Below, piece after piece: positions 35,799 through 44,586 of a DNA stretch of 64,000 nt; positions within the stretch are counted from its first letter, which is position 1; the number at the start of each line of letters is the position of its first letter. The stretch comes from Bacteroidota bacterium (GTDB lineage Bacteria; Bacteroidota; Bacteroidia; Bacteroidales; F082). The position numbers and the translations under genes were made by a program. The notes under the pieces are model-generated. The model was not told the DNA's origin. It searched no databases and saw only the letters and a list, made by a program, of their open reading frames with translations. Where the stretch lies: positions 160,180-224,179 of the forward strand of contig JAHJTC010000011.1 of the NCBI GenBank assembly GCA_018830105.1, read 5' to 3'.

Positions 35799-35846
35799 TA
35801 AACTAATAATAAGGTATATAAAATTTTATTGGGAATTATTAGTTTA
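35799..35846. repeat. 12-bp inverted repeat in the modE-rex divergent region
   Basis: TAAACTAATAAT (35799-35810) and ATTATTAGTTTA (35835-35846) are perfect inverted copies, with a 24-nt spacer. It is A/T-rich, which lowers its weight. Confidence 0.5.
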
Positions 35847-35890
35847 AAAATGGAGCTATTTATATTTATTTAGACTGTTTATAAATTTCA

Positions 35891-35918
35891 TTTAATAAAG
35901 AAAAATATCTTTATTAAA
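35891..35918. promoter_or_regulatory. Operator candidate: 11-bp inverted repeat before rex
   Basis: TTTAATAAAGA (35891-35901) and TCTTTATTAAA (35908-35918) are a perfect inverted repeat with a 6-nt spacer. Its right arm covers the expected -33 position of the rex promoter, whose -7 box TAATTTTG is at 35932-35939. It could be bound by Rex itself or by an FNR/Crp-like factor. It does not match the usual TTGTGAnnnnnnTCACAA Rex site. Confidence 0.6.
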
Positions 35919-35931
35919 TAGCCTTTTTTAT

Positions 35932-35939
35932 TAATTTTG
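35932..35939 (+). promoter_or_regulatory. -7 promoter box of the rex-hyd operon
   Basis: TAATTTTG matches TAnnTTTG, 19 bp before the rex start codon. It would drive rex and probably the hydrogenase genes. Confidence 0.6.
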
Positions 35940-35958
35940 CTGCACAATAACAAAAGAA

Positions 35959-36627
35959 ATGGAAAAGTCAGTTTTAGGAGTCGAAAAGAGGAAATCGGTA
36001 GCAGTGCCAGAACCGGCCATTCGCAGAATGCCTTCATACCTCACCTTATTGCGTCAACTCAGGAACGATGGATTGGAATATATCTCTGCTCCGCGTTTGG
36101 CGGTGCATTTGGATATTGACCCTACGCAGGTTGTTAAGGATCTAGCCTATACAGGCGCAACCGGACGGCCTCGTATTGGTTATGTGGTAGCCGACTTGAT
36201 TGAGATTTTAGAAGAGTTTTTAGGGTTTAATCGCAAACATGAAGCCTTTATAATTGGTGTCGGATTTTTGGGCAGTGCCTTGATACAATATCAGGGATTT
36301 CGTGAAGCCGGAATGAAAATCGTTGCTGCTTTTGATACGGACAAAAAGAAAATCGGGACAGATATAGCTGGTGTGCCGGTTTTCGATTTGGCTAAGTTTC
36401 GTGATCTGGCAGGCCGCCTGCATATTACAATCGGAATTATTACCACGCCGGCAGCTTCAGCTCAGCAAATTGCTGACTTAATGGTTGGATGGGGAATAAA
36501 AGCAATATGGAATTTTGCTCCGGTATCTCTCAAAGTCCCGTCTCATGTTATCGTTCAGAATACACATATTTATTCAAATCTCGCGGTAATTCTAAATAAG
36601 CTGGAACAGCTTAAAAAAGCGGAATAA
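35959..36627 (+). CDS. rex: Redox-sensing transcriptional repressor Rex
   Basis: Rex senses the NADH/NAD+ ratio; NADH releases it from DNA. The 222-residue protein has the N-terminal winged helix (about residues 20-85: RMPSYLTLLRQLRNDGLEYISAPRLAVHLDIDPTQVVKDLAYTG) and a Rossmann domain with GVGFLGSAL at 100-108 (canonical G-x-G-x-x-G). The acid AAFDTD at 123-128 suits NAD(H). Rex is widely linked to fermentation and hydrogenase genes, and here it is directly followed (31 bp) by hydC. It is probably an autoregulated switch for the whole cluster. Confidence 0.93.
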   Translation: MEKSVLGVEKRKSVAVPEPAIRRMPSYLTLLRQLRNDGLEYISAPRLAVHLDIDPTQVVKDLAYTGATGRPRIGYVVADLIEILEEFLGFNRKHEAFIIGVGFLGSALIQYQGFREAGMKIVAAFDTDKKKIGTDIAGVPVFDLAKFRDLAGRLHITIGIITTPAASAQQIADLMVGWGIKAIWNFAPVSLKVPSHVIVQNTHIYSNLAVILNKLEQLKKAE

Positions 36628-36658
36628 AAAATACTACAACATAAAAGAAATAAGAACT

Positions 36659-37171
36659 ATGGAATCAGCAACAAACTCAAAAATCAGGCAATTTGATCAG
36701 GTTCTCGAGATTATTGAAAAACATAATCATGATAAAACCCGCCTGATTACCATATTGCAGCAGGTGCAGGATGTTTACCGCTATTTGCCCCAGCAGGTGC
36801 TAACTTATATAGCAACAGCCCTGGATATGCCCGTGGCAGAGGTTTATGGCGTTGCGACTTTTTATGCGCATTTCTCGCTCGAACCCAAAGGGAAATACGT
36901 GATCAAAGTGTGTGATGGCACTGCCTGCCATGTAAAGGGATCGTCGAAACTGCTGGATACCCTGCGTGGAAAATTGAAACTGACAGCGCAAAAGCATACC
37001 ACTGATGATATGCTATTTACTATAGAAGCTGTTAGTTGCCTGGGCGCTTGTGGATTAGCTCCGGTAATGGTGATTAATGAGCAGGTTTACGGCGAAGTAA
37101 ATAGCAAGCGATGCGAAGATATTCTGCAAAAGCTAGTCACAGTGGAAAATGAAGTGGAAACAGCATCTTAG
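36659..37171 (+). CDS. hydC: NADH-type hydrogenase subunit, NuoE-like [2Fe-2S] protein
   Basis: The 170-residue protein is a NuoE/HydC/HndA type subunit: helical N-terminus (about 10-75) and thioredoxin-like [2Fe-2S] domain with cysteines C85, C90, C127 and C131 (VCDGTAC and SCLGACG). It carries electrons between NADH oxidation and the catalytic subunit. Gene order after rex and before the NuoF-like subunit matches electron-bifurcating trimeric hydrogenases. It is 31 bp from rex and 14 bp from hydB. Confidence 0.9.
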   Translation: MESATNSKIRQFDQVLEIIEKHNHDKTRLITILQQVQDVYRYLPQQVLTYIATALDMPVAEVYGVATFYAHFSLEPKGKYVIKVCDGTACHVKGSSKLLDTLRGKLKLTAQKHTTDDMLFTIEAVSCLGACGLAPVMVINEQVYGEVNSKRCEDILQKLVTVENEVETAS

Positions 37172-37185
37172 AAAAAATTGAAAAC

Positions 37186-39096
37186 ATGGAAACATTAACA
37201 AATATTGATTTAAAACAGGTTAAAGAATCATACAACAACCGCACTGCATGCGTGCACAAACGGGTGGTGATATGTGCTGGTACAGGCTGTATTGCTAATG
37301 GGGCATTAAAAGTTTTTGAAGCTTTTGAGCACGCGATTAAGGATGCCGGCATGGAGCTTTTTGTCGATCTGGAGCTAAACCGTCATGATGATCATAAAAC
37401 TGTTCAGCTAACCGGAAGCGGCTGTCAGGGCTTTTGTGCGCAGGGTCCGCTTGTGAATATCCTGCCCGAAGAAACCATGTACACCAAAGTAAAAGTTGAA
37501 GATGTGCAGGAAATTGTTGAGCGTTCGCTCATGCAGGATGAAGTTATTGAACATTTGTTGTATGTCAATCCCGTAGATGGAAGCAGAAGTAAAGGACAAA
37601 CAGAGATCCCTTTCTATAAAAGGCAAAACCGCGTTATTCTTGGCGAATGCGGCCATGTTGATCCGCAGAGCATCCGCGAATACATTGCCCATGATGGTTA
37701 TCAGGCTGCTGAAAAAGCATTTACAAGTATGAATCCTGCTGAAATCTGCAACACCATTTTAGAATCCGGCCTCCGGGGACGTGGTGGCGGAGGATTCTCC
37801 ACCGGAAAAAAATGGCAGCTGACACTGAACGAAGCCAGCGAAAAGAAATACGTGATTTGCAATGGTGACGAAGGTGATCCGGGTGCTTTTATGGATCGCA
37901 GCTTGATGGAAGGAAATCCTCATCGTGTGTTGGAAGGAATGATGATCGCTGCCCGTGCCATTGGCGCTGATGAAGCTTATGTTTACGTGCGGCTGGAATA
38001 TCCATTGGCTGTTTCACGCATGCGTCTTGCCATTGAAGATGCGATGAATGCCGGTGTTTTGGGCGAAGATATCTTTGGCAGTGGCCATGCCATGCATATC
38101 CATATCATGGAAGGAGCCGGAGCCTTTGTTTGTGGAGAAGAAACCGCACTTATGGCTTCTATTGAAGGAAAACGCGGGATGCCGATGCCAAAACCTCCGT
38201 TTCCGGCTCAAAAAGGTTTATTTGGAAAACCTACCGTGATCAATAATGTGGAGACTTTAGCTGCTGTGCCGCTGATTATCCGCAATGGCGCTTCCTGGTT
38301 TAGTTCATACGGAACCGAGGGTTCTAAAGGCACCAAAACTTTCGCCCTCACTGGCCATGTAGCCAATACAGGCCTGATTGAGGTGCCTTTTGGAACCACC
38401 TTGCGCGAAATAGTGTATAATATTGGTGGTGGTGTTACGGATGATGATGGAAAAGTAAGCGGACAAGTTTTCAAGGCCGTGCAGATTGGTGGGCCATCAG
38501 GTGGATGCCTTACTGAGGAAGATCTTGATTTACCGCTTGATTACGACAACCTGATCGCCAGAGGCGCTATGGTAGGCTCGGGCGGACTGGTAGTGATGAA
38601 CCAACAATCGTGTATGGTGCAAATTGCCCGGTTCTTCATGAATTTTACACAAAGTGAAAGTTGTGGAAAATGTGTGCCCTGCCGCGAAGGCACCAAACAA
38701 ATGCTGGCTATGCTTGATGATATCATCGAAGGAAGGGCAACAGCCGAAACCTTTGAGCTACTCGAAGAGGTTGGAAATGTAGTGAAAAAGGCCTCGCTTT
38801 GCGGCCTTGGAAAAACTGCTCCAAGCCCGGTATTATCAACCATAGTAAAGTTTAAGGATGAATACTTTGAGCACATACATGACAAGCGTTGCGCTACAAA
38901 TAATTGTAAGGCCTTATCAGTAATTAGTATTGATGCGGAGAAATGTATCGGCTGCACAGCCTGTGCCCGAAAATGCCCTGTAAATGCTATCAGTGGTGAG
39001 AAAAAACAGTTGCACTATATTGATGCTGAAGTATGCACGAAATGCGGCGTTTGTCATCAGGTATGCAAGTTTGATGCAATCATTGGCTTTAACTAG
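37186..39096 (+). CDS. hydB: Electron-bifurcating hydrogenase NuoF-like flavin subunit
   Basis: HydB holds FMN and oxidises or reduces NAD(H). The 636-residue protein has an N-terminal thioredoxin-like [2Fe-2S] domain (CAGTGCIANGAL, GSGCQGFCAQGP) and the NuoF core with the FMN/NAD motif GRGGGGFSTGKKW near 197-209. The 4Fe-4S ligand motif ESCGKCVPCREGT is at about 491-503. Two C-terminal 4Fe-4S clusters (CIGCTACARKCP from 587, CTKCGVCHQVC) complete it. This set is typical of the bifurcating HydABC/HndABCD group: NADH and ferredoxin are used together to make H2. The 15-bp gap to hydA supports an operon. Confidence 0.93.
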   Translation: METLTNIDLKQVKESYNNRTACVHKRVVICAGTGCIANGALKVFEAFEHAIKDAGMELFVDLELNRHDDHKTVQLTGSGCQGFCAQGPLVNILPEETMYTKVKVEDVQEIVERSLMQDEVIEHLLYVNPVDGSRSKGQTEIPFYKRQNRVILGECGHVDPQSIREYIAHDGYQAAEKAFTSMNPAEICNTILESGLRGRGGGGFSTGKKWQLTLNEASEKKYVICNGDEGDPGAFMDRSLMEGNPHRVLEGMMIAARAIGADEAYVYVRLEYPLAVSRMRLAIEDAMNAGVLGEDIFGSGHAMHIHIMEGAGAFVCGEETALMASIEGKRGMPMPKPPFPAQKGLFGKPTVINNVETLAAVPLIIRNGASWFSSYGTEGSKGTKTFALTGHVANTGLIEVPFGTTLREIVYNIGGGVTDDDGKVSGQVFKAVQIGGPSGGCLTEEDLDLPLDYDNLIARGAMVGSGGLVVMNQQSCMVQIARFFMNFTQSESCGKCVPCREGTKQMLAMLDDIIEGRATAETFELLEEVGNVVKKASLCGLGKTAPSPVLSTIVKFKDEYFEHIHDKRCATNNCKALSVISIDAEKCIGCTACARKCPVNAISGEKKQLHYIDAEVCTKCGVCHQVCKFDAIIGFN

Positions 39097-39111
39097 AAAA
39101 ACACAGAAATA

Positions 39112-41163
39112 ATGGAAACAAAAGGGACTATACAGATCGATGGAATTACGATTCCGATTGAAGATGAAAAAAATGTGCTGGAGCTGATACGCAAAGCAGA
39201 TATTGAATTGCCTACATTCTGTTATCATTCACATTTAAGCACTTACGGCGCTTGCCGGCTTTGTGTGAGCGATATCGATGGCATGGGCATCCAGGCCACT
39301 TGCTCGGTGCCTCCGCGTGCTGGGATGGTGGTTAAGACCAATACCCAGGAAGTGCGCCAGATTCGTAAGGTAAATCTTGAATTGCTCCTTGCAAATCATG
39401 ACATCAGCTGTCCAAGTTGCTCGCGGTCAAATAATTGTAAATTACAGGATCTGACACGCAGACTTGGTGTAGATAAAATACGTTTCAAAAAAACGGACAA
39501 GCTTGAACCCATCGACAACAAGTCATGGAGTATAATACACGATCCAAACAAATGCGTTTTGTGCGGCGACTGTGTTCGTGCTTGTAAGGAAATACAGGCT
39601 GTAGGAGCCATCGACTTTGTAAATCGGGGCGCTAAAACCACGGTAGCTCCTGCCTTTATGAAGAGTCTTAATGATGTTGAATGTGTGTATTGCGGCCAAT
39701 GTGTTGCTGTTTGCCCGGTAGGTGCGCTTACGCCAAAACCAGAGACAGAACAGGTTTGGGAAGCCATTAACGATCCTGATAAAACTGTTGTTGTTCAACT
39801 GGCTCCGGCGGTGAGAGTTGCTTTGGGCGAGGGTTTTGGCATGGAAGCCGGAAGCATCACCACGGGTCAGATTGTGGCTGCACTAAAGCGCTTGGGCGTT
39901 GATCAGGTGTACGATACTTCTTTTGCTGCGGACCTAACCGTTTTTGAGGAGGCTACCGAATTTATTGAAAGAAAGCTAAAAGGTGAAAATTTGCCGCAAT
40001 TCACTTCTTGCTGCCCCAGCTGGGTGAAATTCGCCGAGCAGTATTATCCACAGCTCTTACCCAATCTTTCCAGCTGTAAATCGCCACAACAAATGTTTGG
40101 CAGCGTAGCACGCGAAACTTTACCTAAAATTTTGGGCATTAAACCCGAACAGCTTGTTATTGTTTCCATCATGCCTTGCACTGCCAAGAAGTTTGAAGCT
40201 AAACGAGAAGAGTTTATCCATGATGGTGTTGCTGAGGTTGATCATGTGCTTACCACAGAAGGCCTTGGTCGTATGATTCATGAGACGGGAATCAACTTCA
40301 GGAAGCTAACACCCGAATCTTTTGACCTGCCAATGGGCTTTAAAACAGGTGCCGGAGTTATTTTCGGTAATACCGGTGGTGTGAGCGAAGCTGTTCTCCG
40401 ATTTGCGTACGAAAAGCTAACGGGCGAAAAGCTACTTCAAAATGATTTTAAAGCAGTTCGCGGCCTTGATGGAATTCGCACTGTTGCTGTTGATTTGGGT
40501 AATATAAGCTTAAAACTTGGGGTGGTTCACAGCCTGAGTAACGCGCGTGCACTCTGCGATAAAATTGTTGCCGGAGATTCGGATTACGACCTGATTGAAG
40601 TAATGGCCTGCCCGGGTGGTTGTATTGCCGGCGGCGGTCAGCCCGTGAATTTTGAAAAGGATTTTCGTGAAAAACGCACCGAGGCACTTTACAATGTCGA
40701 TAAACAGCTTCAGCTGCACAAAGCACAGGAAAATCCTTATGTAAAGGAGCTCTATCAAATGACATTGGGTGAGATCGGCGGACCGAAAGCACATGATTTA
40801 TTGCATACACATTATCATGGCCGCAAACGAATCACTGATCAGTTGATCAATATCAGGGATACAGAGCATCCAAAAATTGAGGTTTGTGTTTGTGTTGGAA
40901 CGAACTGTTTTATGAAAGGTTCGCAGGAATTGCTCCGGAAAATGATTAAATACGTTTCTGAGAATAAACTGGAAGATATTGTAGGCTTCGAAGGGCAGGA
41001 AGAAATGGTGGATGTGAAAGCTACATTCTGCTTCGAACGTTGCGATCGCGGGCCTGTTGTTCGCATTAACCAGCAGGTTATTGAACATGCAGAATTTGAA
41101 AAAGTGTGTGCCATACTTAACAAGGAAATTGCACGCATCGGAGCAGTGATAAGTGATTTATAA
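39112..41163 (+). CDS. hydA: [FeFe]-hydrogenase catalytic subunit, group A3-like
   Basis: HydA makes or splits H2 at the H-cluster. The 683-residue protein has an N-terminal plant-type [2Fe-2S] domain (CYHSHLSTYGACRLC), a His-ligated [4Fe-4S] region, two [4Fe-4S] clusters (CVLCGDCVRAC, CVYCGQCVAVC) and the H-cluster domain. The signatures are intact: TSCCPSW at 298-304, MPCTAKK from 354 and ACPGGC with C500 and C504. C300 is the proton-relay cysteine. A C-terminal thioredoxin-like [2Fe-2S] extension (about 595-675, CVCVGTNC and CFERC) resembles HydA of Thermotoga. With HydB and HydC it should be bifurcating. Maturation genes hydEFG are not in the window. Confidence 0.95.
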   Translation: METKGTIQIDGITIPIEDEKNVLELIRKADIELPTFCYHSHLSTYGACRLCVSDIDGMGIQATCSVPPRAGMVVKTNTQEVRQIRKVNLELLLANHDISCPSCSRSNNCKLQDLTRRLGVDKIRFKKTDKLEPIDNKSWSIIHDPNKCVLCGDCVRACKEIQAVGAIDFVNRGAKTTVAPAFMKSLNDVECVYCGQCVAVCPVGALTPKPETEQVWEAINDPDKTVVVQLAPAVRVALGEGFGMEAGSITTGQIVAALKRLGVDQVYDTSFAADLTVFEEATEFIERKLKGENLPQFTSCCPSWVKFAEQYYPQLLPNLSSCKSPQQMFGSVARETLPKILGIKPEQLVIVSIMPCTAKKFEAKREEFIHDGVAEVDHVLTTEGLGRMIHETGINFRKLTPESFDLPMGFKTGAGVIFGNTGGVSEAVLRFAYEKLTGEKLLQNDFKAVRGLDGIRTVAVDLGNISLKLGVVHSLSNARALCDKIVAGDSDYDLIEVMACPGGCIAGGGQPVNFEKDFREKRTEALYNVDKQLQLHKAQENPYVKELYQMTLGEIGGPKAHDLLHTHYHGRKRITDQLINIRDTEHPKIEVCVCVGTNCFMKGSQELLRKMIKYVSENKLEDIVGFEGQEEMVDVKATFCFERCDRGPVVRINQQVIEHAEFEKVCAILNKEIARIGAVISDL

Positions 41164-41177
41164 AATTGATGAAAAGG

Positions 41178-41216
41178 AGCTTGTTCCTTTAGGCAAAACC
41201 CTGTAAGGAACAAGCT
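41178..41216 (+). repeat. Hairpin in the hydA-hydS gap
   Basis: AGCTTGTTCCTT (41178-41189) and AAGGAACAAGCT (41205-41216) form a perfect 12-bp stem around a 15-nt loop, without a T-run. It may be an mRNA processing or partial termination element that sets different levels of hydA and the sensor gene. Confidence 0.6.
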
Positions 41217-41231
41217 GTTACAAATTTGAGC

Positions 41232-42953
41232 ATGAACACAAACTATTTATTTCCCGAAAAACAGGCCATAGTTTTTACCAATAAGGCAAAATGCCGCGAC
41301 TGTTATCGTTGCGTGAGGGTTTGTCCTGTTCATGCAATCAAAATGGAAGGCGGTCAGGCACAGGTTGTTCAGGAGCTTTGTATAGCTTGTGGCACCTGCA
41401 TTGCCGAATGTCCGCAGCATGCCAAAGCCTATCGTACCGATTATGGCAAAGTGCTGCAATGGTCGAGTGACAGCGTGCAGATGGTAATAAGTGTGGCGCC
41501 ATCGTTTGCAACTTCTTATACACGCTGGGAGCAACAGCGGCTTCCTTCGGCCTTGCGGGCATTGGGGTTTATGCACGTGGCCGAAACTGCCATTGGCGCC
41601 TGGCATACAGCACAGGCTACCGCGGCCCATATTGAAGCAAACGCCGACAAAAATCATATCTGCACAGCTTGTCCGGCAGTAGTTAGCTATGTCCGTCATT
41701 TTGCTGGTGAGCATGTGCACGAGCTAGTGCCTGTGGCTTCGCCCATGATGATACATGCCCGCTTGCTGAAAAAGAAATTCCGCAAGGCCAAAGTGGTTTT
41801 TGTGGGGCCATGTGTGGCAAAAAAGGATGAAGCACGGCAGGAAAACAATAGCGACTTTATTGATGCGGTGCTTACTTTTGAGGAGCTGGACGAAATGCTA
41901 TCCCAAAAAAACATTGCACTTGAAAGTTGCGAAGAAAGTGGTTTTGATGAAGAGGTTGGTGGCGATGCGCGGCTGTTTCCTTTGGAGGGCGGATTGCTGC
42001 GCACAGCAAAGCTGAAAACCGATTTACTTTCCGAATCTCACCTGGCTATCAGTGGCTTTGAGTCGTTGAAGGATGTGCTGGAATCGGTGAGCGAAAACGA
42101 AGGCCACTCCTACATTGTTGAGCCGCTGTTTTGTCGTCATGGATGCATTAACGGGCCTGCTGTGCGCCTAAAGAAATCCGCCTATCAGCTGCGGAATGCC
42201 GCCTTGGATTATGCGGTTCAGCATCCCGGCAAACAAGAAGAAACAGCAATAAAAGAAAAGGATTTTGCTGCTGTTTACCCGATGGCAGTGCAAAATGGCA
42301 AGGCATTTTCTGAAGCTGAAATTAAAGCCGTCCTGGCTTCAATAGGTAAATACACAGCTGAGGATGAATTAAACTGTTCTGCATGCGGCTACAACAGCTG
42401 TCGCGACAAGGCCCTGGCAGTACTAAAAGGAATGGCCGAGCCCGAAATGTGTATGCCTTATATGAGAAGGATGGCAGAGCATAAGTTTGAGACAATGATC
42501 GCGCTGGATCCCAATGGGATTGTCATGCTCAATGACAAACTGGAAATAATACATATGAATCCGGCATTTCGAAAAATGTTTTCCTGCTCAGATGCCCTGA
42601 ACGGACGTCCCATATCTTATCTTATTGATCCTGACATCTTTGAAGAGCTGGCAACAGGCGATTCCCGGCTCATCCGAAAAACAGTTACCTACAGTAATTA
42701 TAACCTGATTTGCCATTTGATGTGCTATACCATTCCCGAGCAGTCGCATTATGTGGGTATTTTCTTAGATGTTACTGATCTGCAAAACAAAAGCGAAAAA
42801 CTTCAGGAAGTGAAGGCTGAAACCGTGATTCAGGCACAATCGCTGCTTGATCATCAGGTGAGCATGGCGCAGGAACTTGCAAGATTTCTGGGCGAGCATA
42901 CGGCTAAAGGTGAAGTATTGCTGAACAAACTAATCGATTCAATTCAAAAGTAA
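41232..42953 (+). CDS. Sensor-type [FeFe]-hydrogenase with PAS domain (HydS-like)
   Basis: The 573-residue protein, from the ATG at 41232, starts with two [4Fe-4S] motifs (CRDCYRCVRVCP, CIACGTCIAECP). The shortened H-cluster domain follows: CTACPAV (C147), GPCVAKKDEA (C194), FCRHGCING (C301, C305). All four H-cluster ligands are kept, but Ala146 replaces the proton-relay cysteine and motifs around it differ from catalytic enzymes. Next are a four-cysteine [4Fe-4S] (Fes) domain (about 375-405, CSACGYNSC), a PAS domain (about 415-520) and a helical tail. This fits group C/D sensory hydrogenases, thought to sense H2 or redox state. No membrane span. It is followed 13 bp later by a SpoIIE phosphatase. 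Confidence 0.85.
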   Translation: MNTNYLFPEKQAIVFTNKAKCRDCYRCVRVCPVHAIKMEGGQAQVVQELCIACGTCIAECPQHAKAYRTDYGKVLQWSSDSVQMVISVAPSFATSYTRWEQQRLPSALRALGFMHVAETAIGAWHTAQATAAHIEANADKNHICTACPAVVSYVRHFAGEHVHELVPVASPMMIHARLLKKKFRKAKVVFVGPCVAKKDEARQENNSDFIDAVLTFEELDEMLSQKNIALESCEESGFDEEVGGDARLFPLEGGLLRTAKLKTDLLSESHLAISGFESLKDVLESVSENEGHSYIVEPLFCRHGCINGPAVRLKKSAYQLRNAALDYAVQHPGKQEETAIKEKDFAAVYPMAVQNGKAFSEAEIKAVLASIGKYTAEDELNCSACGYNSCRDKALAVLKGMAEPEMCMPYMRRMAEHKFETMIALDPNGIVMLNDKLEIIHMNPAFRKMFSCSDALNGRPISYLIDPDIFEELATGDSRLIRKTVTYSNYNLICHLMCYTIPEQSHYVGIFLDVTDLQNKSEKLQEVKAETVIQAQSLLDHQVSMAQELARFLGEHTAKGEVLLNKLIDSIQK

Positions 42954-42966
42954 CCTAAAATACCAA

Positions 42967-44124
42967 GTGGTGGAACAGCGCTACATACATACAGATGTTT
43001 TTGCCGCTCAAAGTCCGAAAAAAGCCGGACAAGCTTGTGGCGACGTGTGGTCGGTTTACCGCGATAAACAAGCCACTACTGTTGTGCTTGCTGATGGTCT
43101 GGGGTCGGGTATCAAAGCGCATATTGCTGCAACAATGTGTGTGGCGCGCATCAAAACGATGCTGGCATCAGGTGCCAGCCTGCGCGAAACTTTTGATGCA
43201 CTTACACGAACCATGGACATGGCATGGGGAACCACAGCGCCTTTTGCTGTTTTTACGGTAGCCAGGGTGCTCAACAATGGTCAAACTACTGTACTCGGTT
43301 ACGAAATGCCACCACCACTGTTTGTGAGCAAATCGAATATTCAAATTCTTGATAAGCATGTTTATACGCGAAACAAGGCTGTGATTCACGAATCCTTCTG
43401 CACTATTGCCAAAGATGAAGGTTTGGTGCTGATGTCGGATGGCATTACACAGGCTGGTATTGGGAAGTTTTTTCCGATGGGATGGGAGTCGCAGGGTGTG
43501 AAAAGTTTTGTGCAATCCAAATTGCCTATCAATAAACTTGATGGCGAAATGCTTGCTGTTGACATTCACGCTCAGGCACGAACCTATTGGCCCGTGGGTT
43601 CGGGCGATGATTGCAGCGTTGTGGCTCTAGTAAACCGAAGCGGCATTATTGTTAACTGGTTTAGCGGGCCTCCTTTACATAAGTCTGACGACGAAACATG
43701 GGTGAATTCATTTCTCAAATCGCCCGGAATACATGTGGTTAGCGGAGGAACAACAGCAAATATCCTTGCTAAGCTATCCGGAAATCAGCTTATTGTGCAC
43801 AATACCAAGAGTGCAATAACGCCGCCAGCCTATGAAATTGATGGTGTTGAATTGGTTACAGAAGGTGTCGTTACTTTAAACCAGGTTTTCAACCTGCTGG
43901 ACGAAGACCCAGCTGATTATCCTGATAATTCTCCTGTTTCGGAACTCGTTTGGCAGCTGAAAATGGCTGACAGGGTGAATTTATGGGAAGGCTTGGCCGA
44001 AAACAAGGGCGGATCTTCAATTGCTTTCAAACAGCAGGGCTTGATGTCGCGTTCAAAAGTACTTAGGGCCATTAGTGATAAATTGCAACAAATGGGTAAG
44101 TTAGTGGTTTGCCAAAACTGCTAA
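42967..44124 (+). CDS. SpoIIE-type serine phosphatase (PP2C fold)
   Basis: The 385-residue protein (start GTG 42967 or GTG 42970; no ATG nearby) has the PP2C metal-binding acids D43 (LADGLGSG), D158 (LMSDGITQ) and D214-D215 (GSGDDCSVV). Its C-terminal third (about 225-385) is unassigned. Pairing of sensory hydrogenases with a PP2C phosphatase has been described in anaerobes, so it probably relays the HydS signal by dephosphorylating a partner. No anti-sigma or kinase partner of the SpoIIAB type lies nearby. It ends the plus-strand operon. Confidence 0.83.
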   Translation: MVEQRYIHTDVFAAQSPKKAGQACGDVWSVYRDKQATTVVLADGLGSGIKAHIAATMCVARIKTMLASGASLRETFDALTRTMDMAWGTTAPFAVFTVARVLNNGQTTVLGYEMPPPLFVSKSNIQILDKHVYTRNKAVIHESFCTIAKDEGLVLMSDGITQAGIGKFFPMGWESQGVKSFVQSKLPINKLDGEMLAVDIHAQARTYWPVGSGDDCSVVALVNRSGIIVNWFSGPPLHKSDDETWVNSFLKSPGIHVVSGGTTANILAKLSGNQLIVHNTKSAITPPAYEIDGVELVTEGVVTLNQVFNLLDEDPADYPDNSPVSELVWQLKMADRVNLWEGLAENKGGSSIAFKQQGLMSRSKVLRAISDKLQQMGKLVVCQNC

Positions 44125-44586
44125 ATACAGTATGCTGTACATTTTTTCTTTGCTTTAATTTTATTTCGATTTAATGTCTATCGCTGGATATAAATATATC
44201 AAAAACAAACGCTTAACCAATTGTTTTATCAATTGAAGAAGCACTTTTTTTGCTCCTTCTGCCACATCCTGTTTATCCTTTGTATTGTTTAGTCTTTATT
44301 TCCTTTGTTATTGGCATTTTAAATGTTTATATTAGCAACCTTATTTGGGTTTGTTTTTATTTTAAATAACTTCAAGTCAATAAATTAACCAAATTGCATG
44401 AGAACCTGTTTATAGCTCCCGACTTCTTTTGCCTTTATGGAAAAACTGAAATCAATGATCGTTCACTGACAAAGTTCGAGGGAAGTGAGTAGGAATTTGA
44501 GCTGATATATAGTGTTGTAAGCTTTACAATCAGTTTTTGATGCAATTTTAGGAGAATTTTTGTTAGTTGACTAAGTAACACTAAAT
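44125..44586. other. Intergenic stretch before the kinase cluster
   Basis: This 462-bp stretch holds no credible gene. It has a short inverted repeat (TACAG/CTGTA near 44127-44140) and a weak hairpin (about 44233-44261) that could end the hydrogenase operon. It probably contains the promoter for the kinase cluster, but I do not see a clear consensus. Confidence 0.4.

Noticed and set aside
36459..36627. Possible frameshift at the end of rex.
   Set aside because: The reading frame runs intact to the expected length (222 residues) with the conserved swapped C-terminal helix region, so there is no disruption.
40448..40810. Long reading frames on the minus strand inside hydA and hydB (for example 37408-37692, 39396-39767 and 40448-40810).
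   Set aside because: They lie fully within well-supported genes of the other strand, and their translations show no domain or plausible composition.
44233..44261. Possible terminator after the SpoIIE phosphatase.
   Set aside because: The pairing GAAGAAGCA/TGCTCCTTC is interrupted and the T-run lies in the loop rather than after the stem. Too weak to call.
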